Source of the DNA: Zoopage sp. CT-All
Lineage: Eukaryota; Zoopagomycota; Zoopagomycetes; Zoopagales; Zoopagaceae
DNA length: 24,107 bases
NCBI GenBank assembly: GCA_004114245.1
Contig: QZWS01000123.1
Coordinates: 1-24,107 of the forward strand
Direction of reading: 5' to 3'
A program made the position numbers and the translations under genes. The number at the start of each line of letters is the position of its first letter. Position 1 is the stretch's first letter. This document shows positions 17,651-24,107 of this stretch, in pieces. The notes under the pieces were generated by a model. The model had not been told where the DNA came from. It saw nothing but the letters and a program-made list of their open reading frames with translations, and did not search any database.

Positions 17651-19397
17651 ATGGCAGCAGGCAGTCAGTCAATTTCGACATCTCGTCCGGGATGCTCGAC
17701 GACGGTGCTCGACCCGCCGTTTCTCAGCAGCGCTGAGCTTCTACCATTAGATCTTTTTGACGACAACGCGTACGTCAAGTCTGAGTTTCCTCCGCATGTC
17801 AGCACGCCTCATGGCCCAGCTGCCTCTGCGTGCTCATTATATGAAATTACTTCCATCGTAAGCGGTTACGCGTGCTTTATCCTGGAACAATCGCTGGATC
17901 ATGCTCGTCATACTGTAGGCCCATGCACCGGCGCCGGATGTGTACTGCGTTGCGTCAACGGGTTGCTGGCGATGGATGCTGACGGGCGGCGCCGACGGGC
18001 GGATTCGCAAGTGGGATGTATTTGCGACGGTGAACGGCAAGCACCCAATGCCGCTGCACGCGCGTTCAGGCCATGCGGATTCCGTGAACAAGAGTGGTGT
18101 GATGCTCTCGGATTGGATGCATGAGGACCAGCCGCCAACTCCAACCGCGACGCCCGACAACTTCTTGGCCATGCCGTATTCCGGGAATGATCTCGGAGGA
18201 CTGCGTACCCGGCCGAAATCAAGTGCCGTACATAGCCTCGCTATTCATTCTGCTGCCATCTGGGCTCTTGCTGGCACCGAGGAAGGCTCCATTAACCTCT
18301 ACTCGGTGCGTCTTGACGAAGGTCGGTGTATTCACACGCTTAAGCAGCGCAGTGGAGAGCATGACATGGAGCGATCATGCACGCCGGCATCAGCTGTCGC
18401 ATTATCCGATGGGCACGACGACGGGCGTGCAGTGTCGGTACTGGAATTGACGCAGGATGAAAAGGGAGTCGTGTCTGGTGGCTGGGACAGCCGTGTTTTG
18501 GTAGGCGCCATCTATGACCCGTTACTGGACCAAATAGTGTGTTGCTTATAGCTATGGGACTTGAATACGGGCCAGGCTGTGAGGGAGTCGTTTAGAGCAC
18601 ATGCCCAAATTTCTGCATTTTTGTTTCGTCCTGGTAGTGCGCTTGCGGCAGTCAGCATTGGGTCTTCTAGTCGCACCGATGCTGCGTTATTTGACGACGA
18701 AGAGGATGGCGACGTGAATGCGAATATGGATCCCGAGACCATGCTCTCTGATGCGAACCTTGCGCTGGTCGCAAGCATCGACGGGCGTGTATTTGTGCAT
18801 GATATGCGAGTGAACTCACGCCTAGGCGTTGCGGAAATACCTCTCTCGGGTGCTCGCGTGCCACCTTGGTGTGTGTCCGCCTGCTGGTCCGCCGACGGAA
18901 ATGCGGTATATATTGGCCGTCGGAATGCTGTAGGTAGGAGCGAGTTCGCAATGCTTTGGCTTACTATTGTGTTCATCTAGTTGAGGAATGGGACTTGCGG
19001 GCAGGCGATCACTCTAGGCAGCTTCGACTACCAAGTAATTCGGGGCCTGTATCGTGCATCCGCATGATGCCAAACAATCGCACCTTGCTATGGTAGCCAT
19101 CGTGTTGATTCGACTATCCTGCTAAGCCGTCTGACTAGTGGCTCGTACGACACTCTTCGTGCCTGGGACGTTACGTCGCTCAACGACGGAACCATACCTG
19201 GCACACCTCCGTTCCGGGTCATCCCTGGCCATTACCGAGCACCGATCTCGGATATCCGCATCGAGCCGTCACACCGCTTCATGATCAGCGTATCTGGCAC
19301 TCGCGGATGGGGCGAGAGTGGTGCTGGCGATGCCTCGTCCGGACTGGCAGGTCGAGGCTGCTACTTTTATGACATTCGGCCGGCGGGCTCGAACTAG
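17651..19397 (+). CDS. SPT8: SPT8, WD40 subunit of the SAGA coactivator, five exons
   Basis: Exons 17651-17857, 17919-18500, 18552-18933, 18981-19092 and 19139-19397 join to 513 residues, with introns of 61, 51, 47 and 46 nt. Spt8 binds TBP within SAGA and adjusts its delivery to promoters in the nucleus. The WD40 repeats match the family: WMLTGGADGRIRKWDVF, then GHADSVNKSGV, GTEEGSINLYSVRLDEGR, SVLELTQDEKGVVSGGWDS joined across intron 2 to LWDLNTGQAV, GRRNAVVEEWDL across intron 3, LLCGSYDTLRAWDV across intron 4, and FMISVSGTRGWG near the end. Each junction restores a known Spt8 block, which supports the splice model. The long acidic N-terminus of yeast Spt8 is reduced to about 70 residues. 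An acidic insert (FDDEEDGD) lies in exon 3. Confidence 0.92.
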
Positions 19398-19531
19398 AGC
19401 AAGCACCTTCACCCAGAGCCGCCGTGGCTGTTATGATGGACACCACAGGTCGGCGGCGGAAGCTGCCCCGCTCGAACTAGGCGAGATATCTTGCACATAG
19501 TTGGTGTCGATTGTTATGGACTCCATGAGCG

Positions 19532-19540
19532 TATAAATAT
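19532..19540 (+). promoter_or_regulatory. TATA-like box upstream of SPB1
   Basis: TATAAATAT lies 105 bp before the SPB1 ATG and is followed by a pyrimidine-rich stretch (19565-19640), a common layout for a fungal core promoter. The spacing from SPT8's stop to SPB1's start is 247 bp. Confidence 0.45.
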
Positions 19541-19644
19541 CGACAGCATAACTCAGCCCACAGCTCACATTTGTTTTCTTCGCCCTCAGCCCTCCACGGA
19601 AGCTACCTGCATCCCACGCTCGCCACCGCTCCCCTCGCACCATC

Positions 19645-22341
19645 ATGGGCAATCGCAAGAAGAAGGTCGGAAAAGAGCGCCTCGACCGCTACTATCACCT
19701 CGCAAAGGAGCAGGGCTATCGTGCACGCTCGGCATTTAAGCTCATTCAGCTCAATAAGCGGTACAACTTCCTCGCCACCGCCCGATGCCTCATTGATCTC
19801 TGCGCCGCGCCCGGTGGCTGGCTTCAAGTCGCCTCCAAGTACATGCCCGCGCCAAATTTGATCGTCGGCGTGGATCTGTCCCCGATCAAGACTATCAATG
19901 GTGTCATCACCATGCAGCAGGATATCACCACGGAGAAGTGCCGTGCAGAGTTGCGCGAGCATCTCAAGACGTGGAAGGCGGACGTGGTCTTGAACGACGG
20001 CGCGCCGAATGTCGGTACCGCATGGGTGCAGGACGCGTACACGCAGTCCGAGCTAGTGCTGCACGGACTGCGGCTGGCCACCGAGTTTCTTAATAAGAAT
20101 GGTACATTTGTGACCAAGGTGTTCCGGTCCAAGGATTACAATAACTTGATGTGGGTGTTCCAGCAGCTGTTTGACAAGGTCGAGGCCACCAAGCCGGCGT
20201 CGTCGCGTAATATCTCTGCGGAGATTTTCGTCGTGTGTCGCGGCTTTTTGGCACCAAAGAGGATCGACTCGCGGCTGCTCGACCCCAAACACGTCTTCTC
20301 CGATCTTGATATGCTGAAGGAGGAGGAGGGCGGGACGATGCAGAAGAAGCTGGTGGATATTTTCCACCCAGAAACGCGGCGTCGCCAGCGTGATGGTTAT
20401 GTTGATGGAGACTATACGCTGCACAAGGCCGGAACCGTGCGTGATTACATCGAGTCTGCGGATCCGATCAAGTATCTCGGCGAGTTCAACGATATGTCAT
20501 TTGAAGAGAAAGAAGACGAGTTGGGCGCCAAGATGTATTCACTCAAAATCACAACGGAGGAAATCAAGGAGTGCAGCAAGGATCTGGGAGTCCTTGGCAA
20601 GAAGGATTTCAAGGGTCTGCTCCGCTGGCGCCTGCAAGTCCGTAAATTGGTTGGTCCTTTCCCGCCTTGGTTTAAATAGTCTAACGCTTGGCCAGCTCGG
20701 AATCAAGGACGTCGAGACCAAGCCCGATCAATTGGTTGAGCACGATAAGGACGCCGAGAAGCCCGCAGATCCGACTGAAGAGGAGGTCCTGATAGCTGAG
20801 CTCGAGAACTTGACCAAGGAAGAGCAGCGCAAGGCCCGCCGCGAGAAGAAAAAGAAGCGTGACAAGAAGCGCAAGTTGCTGGAGCGCATGCAGCTGAATA
20901 TGGAGATGCCCGCAGATATTGGCCTTGAGCAAGCTGGTAGCAGCAGATTGTTTAAGAAGCCCGGCTCAAAACGCATTGACGTCGACAATGACGAGGAGAT
21001 GCTGATCTTATCATCCTCCGATTCTGAAGGCGGCGAGATCACGCCCGAAGAAGACTTTGGAGACGATTTGGACTCGGATGATGACAGTGCTGCGCTAAAG
21101 CGGCTGGAGCGTGATTTGGACGCGAACTATAAGCACTATCAGGAGCGCAAGGCCGCACGGTCTTCCAAACGGGTAGTGCGTGACGGACCAGACTGGGCCA
21201 AAGAGGAGGAGTTTGTGCCACTGGACCAGCGCGATCAAGATTCGAGCGATCTGGACTCGGAGGAATCGTTCGGCGATGATGTGTCCATGCAGAGCGATGA
21301 TGACGATGAGTCTATGGATGGCGAGGATGAACCGATGGGAGAAGAGAATGCGGCGCCACGGGAGAATGCGGCGCCACGGAAGAAGGTCGCTGCCATAAAG
21401 GCGACCAAGCCCGAAGAGTTGTCCAGACGCGCCAAAATGTTCTTCAATCAAGATGTATTCCAGGGCCTGGACCTTGACGACAGTGATGATGCGGACACTT
21501 TGCCGGCGATGAAAGGACTTGCTATAGCCGAATCGCTCAAGAGCAGTACGAAGAAACGCAAGGCTGAGGATATGATCGATGTGACCTCACGAACCGTGGC
21601 CAGAGTTGAGGAGTCGGAGGAGTCGGACGGCGAGCATGAGGCCCCATGGGATGCAAAGAAGGCCAAAGAAAAAGACATCAAGATGGCGATGGATCGCGAG
21701 AGTGAGTTTTTTGAACAGATTGGTAGCGATTGCTGACGCATCATATGCTAGATCTTGGACTGATTACTGCTGAAGCAATGACGCTAGCGCAATCGCTCGT
21801 CAATGGGCGTAAGACGCGCTCGGGCATCATCGATGACGGCTTCAATCGCCGCACGTACCACGACGAGGAAGGCGCACTTCCGCAATGGTTCCTCGACGAC
21901 GAGAAGCGACACAACAAGCTGCAGCTGCCGGTGACCAAGGAAGCGGTCCAAGCCTTGAAGGAGCGTAACAAGGCGCTCGATGCCCGCCCGATTAAAAAGA
22001 TCGCCGAAGCAAAGGCTAGAAAGAAGCAGCGCACGCTTCGTCGAGCAGAGAAGCTTGCCAAGAAGCAAGCGGATGTGGTCGATAATCCAGACATGACCGA
22101 AATGGAGAAGGCAAGTTCCGTGTCAAAAATGGCCAAGGCGGCCAAGAGCAGCATTAACCGAGCGGAGCGCAAGAAGCGCGAGGTCAAGGTTGTTGTGGCG
22201 CGTGGCATCACACGCGGACAAAAGGGACGACCCAAGGGCGTGAAGGGCCGCTACAAAATGGTGGATAGCCGCATGAAGAAGGAGGTGCGAGCAGAAAAGG
22301 CCAAGGCCAAGAAAGGAGGAAGTAAAAAGGGACGCAGATGA
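19645..22341 (+). CDS. SPB1: SPB1, rRNA 2'-O-ribose methyltransferase, three exons
   Basis: Exons 19645-20649, 20696-21701 and 21752-22341 join to 866 residues (yeast Spb1 is 841). Spb1 acts on nucleolar pre-60S particles and methylates a ribose in the A-loop of 25S rRNA. Residues 1-205 form an FtsJ/RrmJ domain: SAM motif DLCAAPGGW (51-59) and the K-D-K-E tetrad at Lys32, Asp118, Lys158 and Glu193. A DUF3381-type middle follows, then highly charged stretches, and the Spb1 C-terminal domain with [31 protein letters not shown] and [14 protein letters not shown]. Intron 1 (46 nt) has an unusual GTTGGT donor but a TCTAAC branch; intron 2 is 50 nt with GTGAGT. The basic tail is lysine-rich. It is tail to tail with SMN, 129 bp apart. 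Confidence 0.96.
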
Positions 22342-22360
22342 TGCAGGTGTGCGGGCTGAA

Positions 22361-22366
22361 AATAAA
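22361..22366 (+). terminator. AATAAA poly(A) signal for SPB1
   Basis: AATAAA lies 20 nt after the SPB1 stop codon in the 129-bp convergent gap with SMN, a plausible cleavage and polyadenylation signal. Confidence 0.5.
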
Positions 22367-22470
22367 CAATTATCCAGGCAAGGAGCATGCAACTGTGTGA
22401 TTCTGAAACTACGCTAAGCATATCATGGTTTCTTGGATGTCTATGCTGATAAGATAAGGCGGAAGGGGTA

Positions 22471-23215
22471 TCAGCCTACATGATAGACACCAGTATAGTA
22501 CCCGGCATAGTACCATGCGAGCAGCATGTTTGTCAGATTCTCATCTCCTAGGACAGTGATTAATATTATTGAAGGGGTGACGATAGCAACTGTACCCAAG
22601 TTGGCGATATCGATTGGCGGCTGAACCGGCAGTGCTGCTGCTTCTGCTGCTCCAGGCACAGCAGCGTTCTATTCGGTCAAACGGATCATGAATATTGTTA
22701 CAGCCAACCTTACCTCGACAGTATTGGATGCCGGCGATTCTGCAGTAGCCGAATGCAATGACGTTGTCGACTTGGTTGCTGGGATGGAGCCGGCTGCAAC
22801 ACTCTCGTGAGACTGAGAAATTCCCGCGGCATATGTGCTCAACGCATCCGCAAAATCATCATCTGGATCCAGTCAACATAATGCACGGTAAGAAGCCGAT
22901 CATACCAGCAAGAGCTGCTGCATCCTCTGTCGTCTGCGTCTCGCCGTCTCCAGCCTCTCTCCCACCTCTCTCTACAGCCTCCCTGCGTCGCTTTTTGCGC
23001 GGAAGCTGCTTCCCAGAATGGAAATCCTGCTAAACGTTAGCCCTGCTGGACTCGATACGTGAGATGCACATGCATGGTACTCTTGAACAGCGTCGTCCCA
23101 GGCCGCGACCAACTCGCCGTCATCCCACTCTTCCAGCGAGGACTATTAAGCCGTCAGTTCGCTGTCGATCTCGGCTGCTCAGATAGACATTGGCGATGCC
23201 TTGGCGGCGGGACAT
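22471..23215 (-). CDS. SMN1: SMN (survival motor neuron) ortholog, six small exons
   Basis: Exons 23215-23189, 23142-23074, 23026-22906, 22862-22714, 22668-22596 and 22547-22471 join to 171 residues, with introns of 46, 47, 43, 45 and 48 nt. SMN nucleates the complex that loads Sm rings onto spliceosomal snRNAs. The N-terminus has the Gemin2-binding helix (EEWDDGELVAAWDDAVQEYH), followed by a basic patch (PRKKRRR). The C-terminus has the YG box that drives oligomerisation (MLLAWYYAGYYTGVY, with repeated Tyr-Gly spacing). There is no Tudor domain, as in fission yeast Smn1. Intron 2 uses a GC donor (GCATGT) and intron 1 a weak GTCTAT. The last intron is a multiple of three without stops, so retention would leave an open frame. 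The start is uncertain: an in-frame ATG at 23254 lies inside the adjoining repeat. Confidence 0.85.
23027..23073 (-). other. GC-AG intron in SMN
   Basis: This 47-nt intron has donor GCATGT, branch GCTAAC and acceptor TTTAGCAG. It joins EYH to DFHSGK at phase 0. The nearby GT donors (GTACCA, GTGCAT) lead to an immediate or early stop. Confidence 0.65.
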
Positions 23216-24107
23216 TAGAGAATTTGCGCAACACCATTCCGATAGCCATCTCATCGGAGCAGCCACTCAATTAGTGGCCATTCCGCTAACTATCGGAATC
23301 GACTGCCCTCAACCCCCGCCTCCGCTCTGCTCCACTGCTCCCCCTTGCCTCTCACATGTGTCAAACTCCCATTTTTCTGATATACAAGATGTTAAGTTAT
23401 TTGCAGATACCAATTTTAGCCCCTGTGCTGCAGTTGAAGTGGCTGCCAGAGCACATCCATACTTGAGACAGTTTCCCAGGACACAAGCACCTTGGAGACC
23501 TCAGAGCCCTGGATGAAGTGCAAGAAATGGAATTCTGAATACAATATGCTACTACTGAATGTGTCCTAGTATTATTAAGCACTGTGGTGCACGGCCATGA
23601 CAGGGGTTGTGGCTGTGCTCTTTTCTCTTTGGTGTGTTTTCCGGGACTAGGAATATATAGACTTCCATCATATTCCTGCCCAAGTCCCTTTCACATCCAC
23701 AAGTATAACACGACCAATACCACTGTTGGTCCCAATATATACCAGCTTCATCAGATCCACCTTGGAGCCCTCACAATACCATGGCATAAAGATTTGACTG
23801 TGAGAGTATGAACTTGTGGTATGCAGAGAGGAAGTTCAGCTTAATGCCATAAGCAAGATTGGTTGTTACCAGAAATATGCAGAGTAGGCTATACTAATCT
23901 GACACATATTTGAGCATATAGAACAGAAGACTGCATATAATAACAAGTAGTATTTTTACACTATAATTTTGTACATTAGAATGTACATACTTTGATTGCT
24001 TGGCAAGTATGCATTTTACTCCTCAGCCATCTGTGATGACTGGCTCAATGGGAGAGATGGTGAGGAGAGGAGGTGCTGTGGTAATTAGGTGTAATTAGGG
24101 TCAACAC
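23216..24107 (+). mobile_element. Right copy of the flanking repeat, inverted relative to the left
   Basis: The end begins TAGAGAATTTGCGC at 23216 and matches the left copy through 23582. At 23583-23710 it carries 128 nt with no counterpart in the left copy, where 929 nt (67-995) stand instead. At 23711-23776 it matches left positions 66-1 again. Beyond 23776 the sequence is AT-rich with no supported gene, and its relation to the left copy cannot be tested because that copy is cut at base 1. The copies therefore share both flanks of a replaced interior, as with internally deleted non-autonomous derivatives. No coding domain was recognised. Confidence 0.65.
23276..23582 (+). repeat. Inverted repeat, right arm (partner 996-1302)
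   Basis: This 307-nt block aligns without gaps to the reverse complement of 996-1302 with five substitutions. The arms are about 22 kb apart and enclose all recognised genes. Confidence 0.9.

Noticed and set aside
24070-24107. Telomere-like TTAGGG at the right end
   Set aside because: TTAGGG appears only once, within GTAATTAGG-type sequence, and there is no tandem array.

Overview
This is nuclear DNA from a fungus, probably an early-diverging lineage; that placement is inference. The evidence is a set of eukaryotic genes of fungal type: a SAGA subunit SPT8, the rRNA methyltransferase SPB1, an SCP160/vigilin KH protein, an ALE1-type MBOAT acyltransferase, TRAPPC12, SMN and an EI24 membrane protein. 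They are interrupted by very small introns. I resolved 20 introns by joining reading frames across GT/GC...AG boundaries. Nineteen are 43-61 nt, and one, in the F-box gene, is 43 or 34 nt depending on the acceptor. Many carry a CTRAC-like branch site near the 3' end. Two use GC donors.

Layout. 1-1394 is repetitive, mobile-element-like DNA. Next come a bHLH transcription factor (minus, 1607-3508), a PD-(D/E)XK-like nuclease-fold gene (minus, 3948-5030), and head to head with it a 1296-residue SCP160/vigilin gene (plus, 5054-9039, three exons). TRAPPC12 (minus, 9142-10906, four exons) and an F-box gene (minus, 11012-12242, three exons) follow. Divergent from the F-box gene is a secreted proline-rich repeat protein (plus, 12394-13644). 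After a 400-bp stretch with no convincing gene come EI24 (plus, 14045-15262), a small acidic unknown (minus, 15331-15904), ALE1-like (plus, 16004-17531), SPT8 (plus, 17651-19397, five exons) and SPB1 (plus, 19645-22341, three exons). Tail to tail with SPB1 is a six-exon SMN gene (minus, 22471-23215). The window ends in a second copy of the left-hand repeat, inverted.

The genes form no single pathway. They cover RNA work (SPB1 for the ribosome, SMN for snRNPs, SCP160 for mRNA binding), transcription (SPT8, bHLH), membranes and trafficking (ALE1, EI24, TRAPPC12) and the cell surface (proline-rich protein). They are tightly packed, with three head-to-head pairs separated by 23, 151 and 99 bp.

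The most notable points are: the near-identical inverted repeats bounding the gene block, with the right copy ending exactly at the predicted SMN start codon; five perfect 60-bp tandem units in the proline-rich gene; two GC-AG introns sharing a GCATG donor; a bHLH with a loop of about 50 residues; and the nuclease-fold gene pressed against SCP160. I see no convincing wholly new system.
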